Source of the DNA: Xestospongia bergquistia
Taxonomy: Eukaryota > Porifera > Demospongiae > Haplosclerida > Petrosiidae
Assembly: GCA_963965975.1 (NCBI GenBank)
Contig: OZ014415.1
Coordinates: forward strand, 5,461,001-5,525,000
Direction of reading: 5' to 3'
Length of the DNA: 64,000 nucleotides
The position numbers were made by a program, and so were the translations under genes. Below are positions 49,791 through 63,900 of this stretch, piece by piece (position 1 is the stretch's first letter; every line of letters starts with the position of its first letter). A model generated the notes under the pieces. It was given only the letters and a program-made list of their open reading frames with translations, searched no databases and was not told the origin of the DNA.

Positions 49791-51219
49791 TTTAGATTCA
49801 TATCATTCATCCCTTTAATGATCATTCGTCCATTTAGATTCATGTCATTCATCCATTAACTGATGATTCGTCCATTTAGATTCATGTCATTCATCCTTTT
49901 ACTGATTATTCGTCCATTTACATTCATATCATTCATCCATTTAGATTCATATCATTAATCAATTTGCTGATCATTCTTCCATTTAGATTCATATTATTTA
50001 TCAATTTACTAATAATTCCTGCTTTTAGATTCATATCATTCATCCATTTACTGATAATTCGTCCATATAGATTCATGTCCTTCATCCATTTACTGATCAC
50101 TTGTCAATTTAGATTCATATCATTCCTCCATATAGATTCATATCATTCATCCATTTACAAATGATTCGTCTATTTAGATTCGTATGATTCATCCATTTAC
50201 TGATGATTCGTCCATTTAGATTCATATTATTCATCCATTTAGATTTATATCATTCATCCATTTAGAGTCATATCATTCATCCATTTACCGATCATTCGTC
50301 AATTTATATTCATGTCATTAATCCATTTAACGATGATTCATCCATTTAGATTCATATCATTCATCCATTTAGCGTCATATCATTCATCCATTTACCGATC
50401 ATTCGTCCATTTATATTCATGTCATTCATCCATTTACTGATGATTCGTCCATTTAGATTCATATCATTCAATCGTTTACTGGTCATTTGTCCATTTAGAT
50501 TCATGTCATTTATCCATTAACTGATGATTCGTCCATTTAGATTCATGACATTCATCCATTTACTGATGATTCGTACTTTTTGATTCATGTCATTCATCCA
50601 TTTACTGTTGATTTGTCCATTTAGATTGAAGTCATTCATACATTTACAGATCATTCGTCCATTTAGATTCATATTATTAATCCATTTAGATTCATATAAT
50701 TCATCCATTTAGCAATCATTCATCCATTTAGATTAATGTCATTCATCCATTTACTGTTGATTTGTCCATTTAGATTCATGTCATTCATCCATTTCCTGAT
50801 GATTCGACCTTTTTGATTCATGTCATTCATCCATTTACTGATGATTCGTTCTTTTTGATTCATGTCATTCATCCATTTACTGTTCATTCGTCCATTTAGA
50901 TTCATGTCATTCATCCATTTACCGATCATTCGTCCATTTAGATTCATATTATTAATCCATTTAGATTCATATAATTCATCCATTTACCGATCATTCTTCC
51001 ATTTAGATTCATGTCATTCATCCATTTCCTGATCATTCGACAATTTAGATTCATATTATTAATACATTTAGATTCATATAATTCATCCATTTACCAATCA
51101 TTCGTCCATTTAGATTAATGTCATTCATCCATTTTCTGATCATTCATCCATTTAGATTCATATGATTTATCCATTTACTGATGATTCGTCCATTTAGAGT
51201 TATGTTATTAATCCATTTT

Positions 51220-53940
51220 GATTCATATCATTCATCCATTTACTGATCATTTGTTTATTTAGATTCATGTCATTAATCTATTTACTGATCATTCATACAT
51301 TTAGATTCATGTCATTCATCCATTTACTGATCATTTGTCCATTTACATTCATCTCTTTTATCCCTTTATTTATCATTCTTCCATTTAGATTCATATCATT
51401 CATCAACTTAGATTCATATCATTCATCCATTTACTTATGATTCGTCCATTTAGATTCCTGTCATTCATCCATTTACTGATCATTCGTCTTTTTACATTCA
51501 TGTCATTCATCCATTTACTGATCATTAATCCATTTACATTCATATCATTCCACCATTTAGATTCATATCATTCATCCATTAACTGATGATTCGTCTATTT
51601 AGAGTCATGTCATTCATCCATTTACTGATCATTTGTCCATTTAGATTCATGTCATTCATCCATTTCCTGATCATTCGTCCATTTAGACACATATAATTCC
51701 TCCATTTAGATTCATATCATTCATCCATTTACTGATGATTCGTCCATTTAGAGTCACGTCATTCATCCATTTACTGATCATTCGTCCATTTAGATTCATG
51801 TCATTCATCCATTTACTGATGATTCTTCCATTTAGATTCATGTCATTCATCCGTTAACTGATGAATCATCCATTTAGAGTGATGTCATTCATCCATTTAC
51901 TGATCATTCGTCCATTTAGATTCATGTCATTCATTAATTTACTGATAATTTGTCCATTTAGATTCATGTCATTCATCCATTTACTGATAATTCGTCCATT
52001 TAGATACATATAATTCCTCCATTTAGATTCAAATCATTCATCCATTTACTGATGACTCGTCCATTTAGAGTCATGTCATTCATTCATTTACTGATCATTT
52101 GTCCATTTTGAGTCATGTCATTCGTCCATTTACTGATCATTCTTCCATTTAGATTCATGTCATTCATCCATTTACTGATCATTTATCCATTTAGATTCAT
52201 ATCATTCATCCATTTAGATTCATATAATTCATCCATTTACTTATGATTCGTCCATTTAGAGTTATGTCATTCATCCATTTACTGATCATTCGTCCATTTA
52301 CATTCATGTCATTCGTCCATTTACTGATCATTTGTCCATTTAGATTGATATCATTCATCCATTTACTGATCATTTGTCCATTTTGATTCATGTCATTCAT
52401 CCATTTACTGATGATTCTTCCATTTAGAGTCGTCATTCATCCATTTACTGATCATTCTTCCATTTAGATTCATGTCATTCATCCAATTACTGATCATTCG
52501 TCCATTTAGATTCATGCAATTTATCCATTTCCTGATCATTCGGCCATTTAAATTCATATCATTCCTACATTTAGATTCATATCATTCATCCATTTACTGT
52601 TCATTCGTCCATTTAGATTTGTGTCATTCATCTATTTCCTGATCATTTGTCCATTTAGATTCCTATCATTCCTCCATTTACATTCATATCATTCATCCAT
52701 TTACTGATGATTCGTCCATTTAGATTCATGTCATTCATCCATTACTGATCATTCTTCTATTTAGATTCATGTCATTCATCCATTTACTGATGATTCGCCC
52801 ATTTATATTGATGTCATTTATCCATTTACTGATGATTCGTCCATTTAGATTCAAGTCATTCATCCATTTACATTCAGATCATTAATCCATTTACTTATCA
52901 TTCGTCCATTTAGATTCACGTCATTCATCTATTAACTGATGATTCGTCCATTTAGATTCATGTCATTCATCCCTTTACTGATGGTTCGTCCATTTAGATT
53001 CATGTCATTCATCCTTTTACTGATCATTCGTCCATTAACATTCATATCATTCATCCATTTAGATTCATATCATTAATCAATTTACTGATCATTCTTCCAT
53101 TTAGATTCATATTATTTATCAATTTACTGATAATTCCTGCTTTTAAATTCATATCATTCATGCATTTACTGATCATTCGTCGATATAGATTCATGTCCTT
53201 CATCAATTTACTGATCACTCGTCCATTTACATTCGTATCATTCCTCCATTTATATTCATATCATTCATCCATTTACAGATGATTCGTCCATTTAAATCAT
53301 GTCATTCATCCATTTACTGATCATTCGTCCATTTACATTCATATCATTCATCCACTTACTGATGATTCCTCCATTTAGATTCATGTCATTCATCCATTTC
53401 CTGATCATTCGTCCATTTATATTCATATCATTCCTCCATTTAGATTAATATCATTCAACTATTTAGATTAATGTCATTCATCCATTTACTAATGATTCAT
53501 CCATTTAGATTAATGTCATTCATCCATTTACTGATCATTTGTCCATTTAGATTCATATTATTCATCCTTTTAGATTCATATCATTCATCCATTTACTGAT
53601 CATTCGTCCATTCAGATTCATGTCATTCATCCATTTACTGATCATTAGTCCATTTAGATTCATGTCATTCATTTATTTACTGATCATTAATCCATTTAGA
53701 TTCATGTCATCCATCAATTTACTGATGAGTCGTCCATTTAGATTCATGTCATTCATCCATTTACTGATCATTCGTCCATTTAGATTCATGTCATTCATCC
53801 ATTTCCTGATCATTCATCCATTTAGAATCATATAATTCCTCCATTAATATTCATTTCATTCATCCATTTACAGATGATTCGTCCATTCAGATTCATGTCA
53901 TTCATCTATTTACTGATCATTCGTCCATTTAGATTCATGT
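51220..53940. repeat. Higher-order satellite repeat B, copy 1
   Basis: Rare variants CATTCATCTCTTTTATCCC (near 51340), CATGCAATTTATCCATTTCC (near 52515) and AATTCCTGCTTTTAAATTC (near 53127) recur in the same order at 56150, 57465 and 58080. The offset is about 4810, rising to 4949 after a local duplication near 57140-57290. Confidence 0.75.
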
Positions 53941-56019
53941 CATTCATCCATTTACTGATCATTCGTCCATTTACATTCATATCATTCATCCATTTAGATT
54001 CATATCATTAATCAATTTGCTGATCATTCTTCCATTTAGATTCATATTATTTATCATTTTACTGATAATTCCTGCTTTTAGATTCTTATCATTCCTCCAT
54101 ATAGATTCATATCATTCATCCATTTACAAATGATTCGTCTATTTAGATTCGTATGATTCATCCATTTACTGATGATTCGTCCATTTAGAGTCATGTCATT
54201 CATCCATTTACTGATCATTCGTCCATTTAGATTCATATTATTCATCCATTTAGATTCATATCATTCATCCATTTAGAGTCATATCATTCATCCATTTACC
54301 GACCATTCGTCAATTTATATTCATGTCATTAATCCATTTAATGATGATTCATCCATTTAGATTCATATCATTCATCCATTTAGCGTCATATCATTCATCC
54401 ATTTACTGATGATTCGTCCATTTAGATTCATATCATTCAATCGTTTACTGATCATTTGTCCATTTAGATTCATGTCATTTATCCATTAACTGATGATTCG
54501 TCCATTTAAATTCATGACATTCATCCATTTACTGATGATTCATCCTTTTTGATTCATGTCATTCATCCATTTACTGTTGATTTGTCCATTTAGATTGAAG
54601 TCATTCATACATTTACAGATCATTCGTCCATTTAGATTCATATTATTAATCCATTTAGATTCATATAATTCATCCATTTACCGATCATTCGTCCATTTAG
54701 ATTAATGTCATTCATCCATTTTCTGATCATTCGTCCATTTAGATTCATATGATTTATCCATTTACTGATGATTCGTCCATTTAGAGTTATGTCATTCATC
54801 TAATTACTGATCATTCATCTATTTACATTCATATCATTCGTCCATTTAGATTCATATTATTCATCTATTTAGATTCATATCATTCATCCATTTACTGATG
54901 ATTCGTCCATTTACATTCATGTCATTCATCCATTTACTGATCATTCGTCCATTTAGATTAATATCGTTCATCCATTTCCTGATCATTCGTCCATTTAGAT
55001 TCATATGATTCATCCATTTACTGATGATTCGTCCATTTATAGTCATGTCATTCATCTATTTAATGATCATTCGTCCATTTACATTCATATTATTTATCTA
55101 TTTAGATTTATATCATTCATCCATTTAGAGTCATATCATTCATCTATTTACCGATCATTCATCAATTTATATTCATGTCTTTCATCCATTTAATGATGAT
55201 TCGTCCATTTAGATTCATGTCATTTATACATTTACTATTGATTCGTCCATTTATATTCATGTCATTCATCCATTTACAGATCATTCATCCATTTAGATTC
55301 ATATTATTAATCCATTTAGATTCATATCATTCATTCATTTACCGATAATTCGTCCATTTAGATTCATGTCATTCATCCATTTACTGATCATTCGTCCATT
55401 TACTTTCATGTCATTCATCCATTTACTGATCATTCGTCCATTTATATTTATATTATTCATCCATTTAGATTCATATCATTCATCCATTAACTAAGGATTC
55501 GTCCATTTAGGTTCATGTCATTCATCCATTTACTGATCATTCGTCTTTTTAGATTCATGTCATTCATCCATTTCCTGATCATTCATCAATTTAGATTCAT
55601 ATAATTATCCAATTAGATTCATATCATTCATCAATTTACTGATGAATCGTCCATTTAGATTCAAGTCATTCGTCCATTCACATTGATATCATTCATCTAT
55701 TTACTGATCATTCGTCAATTTAGATTCATGTCATTCATCCAATTACTGATCATTCGTTCATTTAGATTCATGTCATTCATCCATTTACTGATGATTCGTC
55801 CATTTATATTCATATTATTCATCCTTTGAGATTCAAATCATTCATCCATTAACTGATGATTCGTCCATTTAGATTCATGTCATTCATCCATTAACTGATG
55901 ATTCGTCCATTTAGATTCATATCATTCATCCATTTATTGATCATTCGTCCTTTTAGATTCATGTCATTCATCCATTTACTGTTAATTCGTCCATTTAGAT
56001 TGATGTTATTAATCCATTT

Positions 56020-58370
56020 TGATTCATATCATTCATCCATTTACTGATCATTTGTCCATTTAGATTCATGTCATTAATCTATTTACCGATCATTCATACT
56101 TTTAGATTCATGTCATTCATCCATTTACTGATCATTTGTCCATTTACATTCATCTCTTTTATCCCTTTATTTATCATTCTTCCATTTAGATTCATATCAT
56201 TCATCAACTTAGATTCATATCATTCATCCATTTACTTATGATTCGTCCATTTAGATTCTGTCATTCATCCATTTACTGATCATTCGTCTATTTACATTCA
56301 TGTCATTCATCCATTTACTGATCATTCGTCCATTTACATTCATATCATTCCACCATTTAGATTCATATCATTCATCCATTAACTGATGATTCGTCTATTT
56401 AGAGTCATGTCATTCATCCATTTACTGATCATTTGTCCATTTAGATTCATGTCATTCATCCATTTCCTGATCATTCATCCATTTAGATACATATAATTCC
56501 TCCATTTAGATTCATATCATTCATCCATTTACTGATGATTCGTCCATTTAGAGTCATGTCATTCATCCATTTTCTGATCATTCGTCCATTTAGATTCATG
56601 TCATTCATCCATTTACTGATGATTCTTCCATTAAGAGTCATGTCATTCATCTGTTAACTGATGATTCGTCCATTTAGAGTCATGTCATTCATCCATTTAC
56701 TGATCATTCGTCCATTTAGATTCATGTCAATTATTCATTTACTGATCATTTGTCCATTTAGATTCATGTCATTCATCCATTTACTGATAATTCGTCCATT
56801 TAGATACATATAATTCCTCCATTTAGATTCATATCATTCATCCATTTACTGATAATTCGTCCATTTAGAGTCATGTCATTCATCCATTTACTGATCATTC
56901 GTCCATTTTGAGTCATGTCATTCGTCCATTTACTTATCATTCGTCCATTTAGATTCATGTCATTCATCCATTTACTGATCATTTATCCATTTAGATTCAT
57001 ATCATTCATCCATTTAGATTCATATAATTCATCCATTTACTTATGATTCGTCCATTTAGAGTTATGTCATTCATCCATTTACTGATCATTCGTCCATTTA
57101 CATTCATGTCATTCATCCATTTACTGATCATTTGTCCATTTAGATTCATATCATTCATCCATTTAGATTCATATAATTCATCCATTTACTTATGATTCGT
57201 CCATTTAGAGTTATGTCATTCATCCATTTACTGATCATTCGTCCATTTACATTCATGTCATTCATCCATTTACTTATGATTCGTCCATTTAGAGTTATGT
57301 CATTCATCCATTTACTGATCATTTGTCCATTTTGATTCATGTCATTCATCCATTTACTGATGATTCTTCCATTTAGAGTCGTCATTCATCCATTTACTGA
57401 TCATTCTGCCATTTAGATTCATGTCATTCATCCAATTACTGATCATTCGTCCATTTAGATTCATGCAATTTATCCATTTCCTGATCATTCGGCCATTTAA
57501 ATTCATATCATTCCTACATTTAGATTCATATCATTCATCCATTTACTGTTCATTCGTCCATTTAGATTTGTGTCATTCATCTATTTCCTGATCATTTGTC
57601 CATTTAGATTCCTATCATTCCTCCATTTACATTCATATCATTCATCCATTTACTGATGTTTCGTCCATTTAGATTCATGTCATTCATCCATTACTGATCA
57701 TTCTTCTATTTAGATTCATGTCATTCAGCCATTTACTGATGATTCGCCCATTTATATTGATGTAATTTATCCATTTACTGATGATTCGTCCATTTAGATT
57801 CAAGTCTTTCATCCATTTACATTCAGATCATTAATCCATTTACTTATCATTCGTCCATTTAGATTCACGTCATTCATCGATTAACTGATGATTCGTCCAT
57901 TTAGATTCATGTCATTCATCCCTTTACTGATGGTTCGTCCATTTAGATTCATGTCATTCATCCTTTTACTGATCATTCATCCATTAACATTCATATCATT
58001 CATCCATTTAGATTCATATCATTAATCAATTTACTGATCATTCTTCCATTTAGATTCATATTATTTATCAATTTACTGATAATTCCTGCTTTTAAATTCA
58101 TATCATTCATGCATTTACTGATCATTCGTCGATATAGATTCATGTCCTTCATCAATTTACTGATCACTCGTCCATTTACATTCGTATCATTCCTCCATTT
58201 ATATTCATATCATTCATCCATTTACAGATGATTCGTCCATTTAAATCATGTCATTCATCCATTTACTGATCATTCGTCCATTTACATTCATATCATTCAT
58301 CCACTTACTGATGATTCCTCCATTTAGATTCATGTCATTCATCCATTTCCTGATCATTCGTCCATTTAGA
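56020..58370. repeat. Higher-order satellite repeat B, copy 2
   Basis: This is the downstream partner of 51220-53940 in the same orientation, with the same rare variants and an extra internal duplication of about 140 bases near 57140-57290 (the block with TTTACTTATGATTCGTCC and GAGTTATG is repeated). Confidence 0.75.
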
Positions 58371-59814
58371 TTCATATTATTCATCCATTTAGATTCATAT
58401 TATTCATCCATTTACCGATCATTCGTCCATTTACATTCATATCATTCATCAATTTCCTGATCATTCGTCCATTTAGATTCATATGATTCATCCATTTACT
58501 GATGATTCGTCCATTTAGAGTCATGTCATTCATCCATTTACTGATCATTTGTCCATTTAGATTCATATTATTCATCCATTTAGATTCATTTGATTCATCC
58601 ATTTAGATTCATATCATTCATCCATTTACCGATCATTCGTCCATTTATATTCATGTCACTCATTCATTTAATGATGATTGTCCATTTAGATTCATATTAT
58701 TAATCCATTTAGGTTCATATCATTCATCCATTTTCCGATAATTCGTCTATTTAGATTCATGTCATTCATCCATTTACTGATCATTCGTCCATTTAGATTC
58801 ATGTCATTCATCCATTTACTGATGATTCGTCCATTTTGATTCTTATCATTCATCCATTAACTGATGATTTGTCCATTTAGATTCTTGTTATTCATCCATT
58901 TCTTGGTCATTCATCCATTTAGATTCATATGATTCATCCATTTAGATTCATATCATTCATCAATTTACTGATGAATCGTCCATTTAGATTCAAGTCATTC
59001 GTCCATTTACATTCATATCATTCATCAATTTACTGATGAATCGTCCATTTAGATTCAAGTCATTCGTCCATTTACATTCATATCATTCATCCATTTATCG
59101 ATCATTCGTCCATTTACATTCATGTCATTGATCCATTTACTGATCATTTGTCCATTTAGATTCATGTCATTCATCCATTTCCTGATCATTCGTCCATTTA
59201 GATTCATATTATTCATCCATTTTGATTCATATCATTCATCCATTTACCGATCATTCGTCCATTTACATTCATATCATTCATCCATTTCCTGATCATTCGT
59301 CCATTTAGATTCATATGATTCATCCATTTACTGATTATTCGTCCATTTAGAGTCATGTCATTCATCCACTTACTGATCATTCGTCCATTTAGATTCATAT
59401 TATTCATCCATTTAGATTCATATCATTCATCCATTTAGATTCATATCATTCGTCCATTTATATTCATGTCATTCATCCATTTAATGATGATTCGTCCATT
59501 TCGATTCATATTATTAATCCATTTAGATTCATATCATTCGTCCATTTAGATTCATGTCATTCATCCATTTACTGATCATTCGTCCATTTAGATTCATATC
59601 ATTCATCCATTTACTGATCATTCGTCCTTTTAGATTCATGTCATTTATCCATTTCCTGGTCATTCATCCATTTAGATTCATATGATTCATCCATTTTATT
59701 CATGTCATTCATCAATTTACTGATGAATCGTTCATTTAGATTCAAGTCATTCGTCCATTTACATTCATATCATTCATCTATTTACTGATCATTCGTCCAT
59801 TTACATTCATGTCA

Positions 59815-59886
59815 GAACCAGTTAGTAAGGAATTATCACCTCAACCATCAGATGAAACATTGTTAGATAGAACTAAAGATGAGTGA
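59815..59886 (+). other. Possible terminal coding exon, plus strand
   Basis: Directly at the edge of the satellite an open stretch reads SEPVSKELSPQPSDETLLD, RTKDE and TGA, followed by AATAAAT about 40 bases on. The composition (Ser, Pro, acidic) resembles a protein tail. The upstream border is satellite, and an in-frame ATG is supplied by a satellite unit at 59809. It could be the cut-off end of a gene, even of the K2P channel, but this is weakly supported. Confidence 0.3.
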
Positions 59887-60017
59887 TATATATATATATT
59901 AAAATATTGAAATAAATATTATTAATGTTTATTATAGTCTTAGACTATTTTTTGTTTTCTCTCCTATAACAGTGACTATCTTTAGTTGTTGGCTGTTCCA
60001 TTATTCTCTCCATATCA

Positions 60018-60131
60018 TTACCACACATCATCAATATCACTATCATCGCTGGTTTGTTCATGATGCTCTTTGTTTGAGCTTTTTTCATAATTAGAGCTTG
60101 TTGAACTCGATGTAGTCCTGTTGGACTCCAG
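60018..60131 (-). other. Possible terminal coding exon, minus strand
   Basis: After an acceptor-like CCTCACAG the minus strand encodes LESNRTTSSSTSSNYEKSS, NKEHHEQTSDDSDIDDVW and TAA (37 residues, phase 0). It is followed by an ATAATAAACATT poly(A)-signal match about 90 bases on. This is a Ser-rich then acidic tail with no recognisable family. Its upstream exons would lie inside or beyond the K2P start, so the locus is either rearranged or overlapping. Confidence 0.35.
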
Positions 60132-60207
60132 CTGTGAGGTTATGAATAATTAATGACTTCATAAACTTAATTAAACTTTTAATGACTAATTGGTGTTAGG
60201 AATCGTT

Positions 60208-60537
60208 ATGGCTACAGATACAGAGCTTCATGAATTGCCAGAGGAGAAAGAGGAGACATCACCTATTGACGAGGAGACCAGGCCGTGGTGTGAATGTAAT
60301 AAAACTTGTCTTACTCGACTATGTTGTTCGATAATTATTTATTGGAAAACAGTGATATTATTGGTTATTGTATTAATATATCTCTTTATTGGAGGAGCAA
60401 TCTTTTCAGCCCTTGAGAGACCCAACGAAACACGAAACAACCAAGCTGAGATAGATGCCAACGATACATACTTCAATCTATTAGGGAGTATAGTTGACTT
60501 ATTAGTCAATAATTCTAATTATACTCGAGAAAATGCA
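60208..60537 (+). CDS. Two-pore-domain K+ channel (K2P), N-terminus and M1, broken 3'
   Basis: The ATG at 60208 starts MATDTELHELPEEKEETSPI, an acidic cytosolic N-terminus, then CECNKTCLTRLCCS (a Cys cluster that may be palmitoylated), then helix M1 (TVILLVIVLIYLFIGGAIFS) and ALERPNE, a hallmark of K2P M1. The extracellular cap region follows with NxS/T sequons (NNSNYT) up to TRENA. At 60537 the coding sense is lost, and the sequence that should follow lies on the opposite strand (60864-60538). K2P channels carry background potassium current at the plasma membrane. The TTG at 60190 is in frame but the first ATG is preferred. Confidence 0.75.
60466..60537 (+). repeat. 72-bp perfect inverted repeat, left arm
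   Basis: The arm runs from ACATACTTCAATC to GAGAAAATGCA and is identical, base for base, to the reverse complement of 60865-60936. Both arms encode the same K2P cap residues (TYFNLLG to RENA). Confidence 0.9.
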
Positions 60538-60936
60538 GCCAATTGTGGTAGCAATAGCTAGCACTAATAACTTCATCGAAAGGAATTCCATTTTTTTACC
60601 AAGTGGTCGAGTCGACCAGTCAAGAAGATTATTCAAAATTTTTCCAAGTTCAGCTAGGAATACCAACGTTATAGGAATACCTATAAGAGCATATGGAATA
60701 AAGAAGATACGACCACCTAAGGTTAATGGTGCTATCGTACCATAACCAATAGTAGTTACAACAGTAATGGCAAAAAATATAGAGAAACCATACTCCCAAT
60801 TATTTGATGGACTAACATCAGATGCTCCTATTGCAGCGTCAGCAATAGCTCGTACTAATTCGGTTGCATTTTCTCGAGTATAATTAGAATTATTGACTAA
60901 TAAGTCAACTATACTCCCTAATAGATTGAAGTATGT
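60538..60936 (-). CDS. K2P channel continuation (cap, first pore, M2), inverted relative to its start
   Basis: Read on the minus strand from 60936: TYFNLLGSIVDLLVNNSNYT, RENATELVRAIADAAIGASD, NWEYGFSIFFAITVVTTIGY and GTIAPLTLGG (first selectivity filter, TIGYG intact), then M2 (RIFFIPYALIGIPITLVFLA), ELGKILNNLLDWSTRPLGKK and the start of M3 (LLVLAIATTIG). The frame is continuous with 60208-60537 if this block is turned round. M3, second pore and M4 are absent from the window. It cannot be translated with its start as arranged. Confidence 0.75.
60865..60936 (-). repeat. 72-bp perfect inverted repeat, right arm
   Basis: This is the reverse complement of 60466-60537, without mismatch. It ends directly at the satellite (TGTCATTAATATGATTCG). 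Confidence 0.9.
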
Positions 60937-63900
60937 CATTAATATGATTCGTCAATTTAGATTCATGTCATTCATTCATTTACTGATAATTCGTCCAATT
61001 ACATTCATCTCATTCATCCATTAACTAATGATTCATCCATTTAGATTCATCTCATTAATCCATTTAGTGATCATTCGTCAATTTAGATTCATATGATTCA
61101 ACCATTTAGATTCATATCATTCATCAATTTACTGATGAATCGTCCATTTAGATTCAACTCATTCGTCCATTTAGATTCATGTCACTCATCCATTTACTGA
61201 TGATTCGTCCATTTAAATTCATGTCATTCATCCATTTACTGATGACTCGTCCATTTATATTCATATTATTCATCCATTTAGATTCATATCATTCATCCAT
61301 TTATTGATCATTTGTCCATTTAGATTCATGTCATTCATCCTTTTACTGATCATTCGTCCATTTACATTCATATAATTCATCCATTTAGATTCATATCATT
61401 AATTAATTTACTGATCATTTTTTCCATTTAGATTCATATTATTTATCAATTTACTGATAATTCCTGCTTTTAGATTCATATCATTCATCCATTTACTGAT
61501 CATTCGTCAATATAGATTCATGTTCTTCATCCATTTACTGATCACTCGTCCATTTAGATTCATATCATTCCTCCATTTAGATTCATATCATTCATCAATT
61601 TACTGATGATTCGTCCATTTAGATTCATGTCATTCATCTATTTACTGATCATTCGTCCATTTAGATTCATGTCCTTCATCCATTTACTGATGATTCGTCC
61701 ATTTAGATTCATGTTATTCATCCATTTACTGATCATTCGTCCATTTACATTCATATCATTCGTCCATTTAGATTCACATTATTCATCCATTTAGATTCAT
61801 ATCATTCATCCATTTAATGATCATTCGTCCATTTAGATTCATGTCATTCATCCATTAACTGATCATTCGTCCATTTAGATTCATGTCATTCATCCATTTC
61901 CTGATCATTCTTCCATTTAGATTCATATCATTCCTACATTTAGATTCATATCATTCATCCATTTACTGATCATTCGTCCATTTAGATTTATGCATTCATC
62001 CATTTCCTGAACATTCATCCATTTAGATTGATATCATTCCTCCATTTACATTCATATCATTCATCCATTTAGATTCATATAATTCATCCATTTACTGGTC
62101 ATTTGTCCTCTTAGATTCATGTCATTCATCCATTTACTGATGATTCGTCCATTTAGATTCAAATCATTCATCCATTTAGATTCATATCATTAATCCATTT
62201 ACTTATGATTCGTCCATTTAGATTCATGTCCTTCATCCATTTACTGATCATTCGTCCGTTTACATTCATGTCATTCATCCATTTATCGATCATTCGTCCA
62301 TTTACATTCATATCATTCGTCCATTTAGATTCATATTATTCATCCATTTAGATTCATATCATTCATCCATTTACTGATGATTCGTCCATTTAGATTCATG
62401 TCATTCATCCATTTACTGATGATTCGTCCATTTAGATTCATGTCAATCATCCATTTACTGATCATTCGTCCATTTAGATTCATATCATTTCTCCAATAGA
62501 ATCATATCATTCTTCCATTTACTGATGATTCGTCCATTTAGATTCATGTCATTCATCCATTTCCAGATCATTCGTCCATTTATATTCATGTCCTTTAATC
62601 ATTTACCGATCATTCGTCCATTTAGATTGATGTTATTCATCCATTTACTGATCATTCATCCATTAACATTCATATCATTCATCCATTTAGATTCACATTA
62701 TTCATCCATTTAGATTCATATCATTCATCCATTTAATGATCATTCATCCATTTAGATTTAAGCATTCATCCATTTCCTGATAATTCATCCATTTAGATTG
62801 ATATCATTCCTCCATTTACATTCATATCATTCATCAATTTACTGATGATTCGTCCACTTAGATTCATGTCATTCATCCATTACTGATCATTCGTCCATTT
62901 AGATTCATATCATTCGTGCATTTACATGATTCGTCCATTTAGAGTGATGTCATTCATCCATTTATTGATCATTCTTTCATTTAGATTCATATCATTTCTC
63001 TATTTAAAGATCATTTGTCCATTTAGATTCATGTCATTCATCCATTTACTGATAATTCTTTCATTTAGATTCATATCATTCATCCATTTACTGATCATTC
63101 ACCCATTTAAATTCATGTCATTAACCCTTTTACTGATCATTCGTCCATTTAGATTTATGTCATTCATCAATTTCCTGATCATTCGTCCATTTAGATTCAT
63201 ATCATTCCTCTATTTTGATTAATGGCATTCATCCATTTACTGATCATTCGTCCATTTAGATTCATGTCATTCATCAATTTCCTGATTATTCGTCCATTTA
63301 GATTCATATCATTCCTCCATTTAGATTCACATCATTCATCCATTTACAGATGATTCGTCCATTTAGATTCATATCATTCATCCAATTACTGATCATTTGT
63401 CCATTTAGATTCATATTATTCATCCATTTAGATTCATATCATTCATCCATTTACCGATCATTTGTCCATTTATATTCATGTCATTCATCCATTAACTGAT
63501 GATTCGTCCATTTAGATTCATGTCATTCATCCATTTAATGATTATTCGTCCATTTACATTCATATAATTCATCCATTTAGATTTATATAATTCATCCATT
63601 TACTGATGATTCGTCCATTTTGATTCAAATAATTCATCCATATAGATTCATATCATTCATCCATTTACTTACGATTCGTCCATTTAGAGTCATATCATTC
63701 ATCCATTTACTGATCATTCGTCCGTTTACATTCATGTCATTCATCCATTTACTGATCATTTGTCCATTTACATTCATACCATTCATCAAATTAGATTCAT
63801 GTCTTTCATCCATTTGGATTATTGTCATTCATCCATTTACTGATCATTCGTCCATTTATATTCATGTCATTCATCCATTTACTGATCATTCGTCCATTTA

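Larger units (their letters stand above)
29936..59814. repeat. 42-bp tandem satellite array (about 29.9 kb, roughly 700 units)
   Basis: The unit has two related halves: CATTCATCCATTTACTGAT (19) and CATTCGTCCATTTAGATTCA plus TGT or TAT (23). Both begin CATTCRTCCATTTA, so the 42-mer is itself an old dimer. Short 23-base units (second half only) alternate with full units in many places. Variant positions recur: TGATCATTC or TGATGATTC, ATGT or ATAT, and TTTACTGA, TTTCCTGA or TTTACCGA. Because 42 is 14 codons, long open frames appear on both strands (14-residue repeats such as HLLMIRPFRFMSFI and MNDMNLNGRMISKW); these are by-products, not genes. No other feature was seen inside the array. Confidence 0.97.

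Noticed and set aside
29936-59814. CRISPR-like array
   Set aside because: There are no unique spacers between constant repeats; all parts of the unit vary together, and the setting is a eukaryotic genome.
60537-60864. Second pore domain of the K2P channel
   Set aside because: Only the first TIGYG filter is present. The sequence after M3 starts is the fold-back arm, so no second pore can be claimed.
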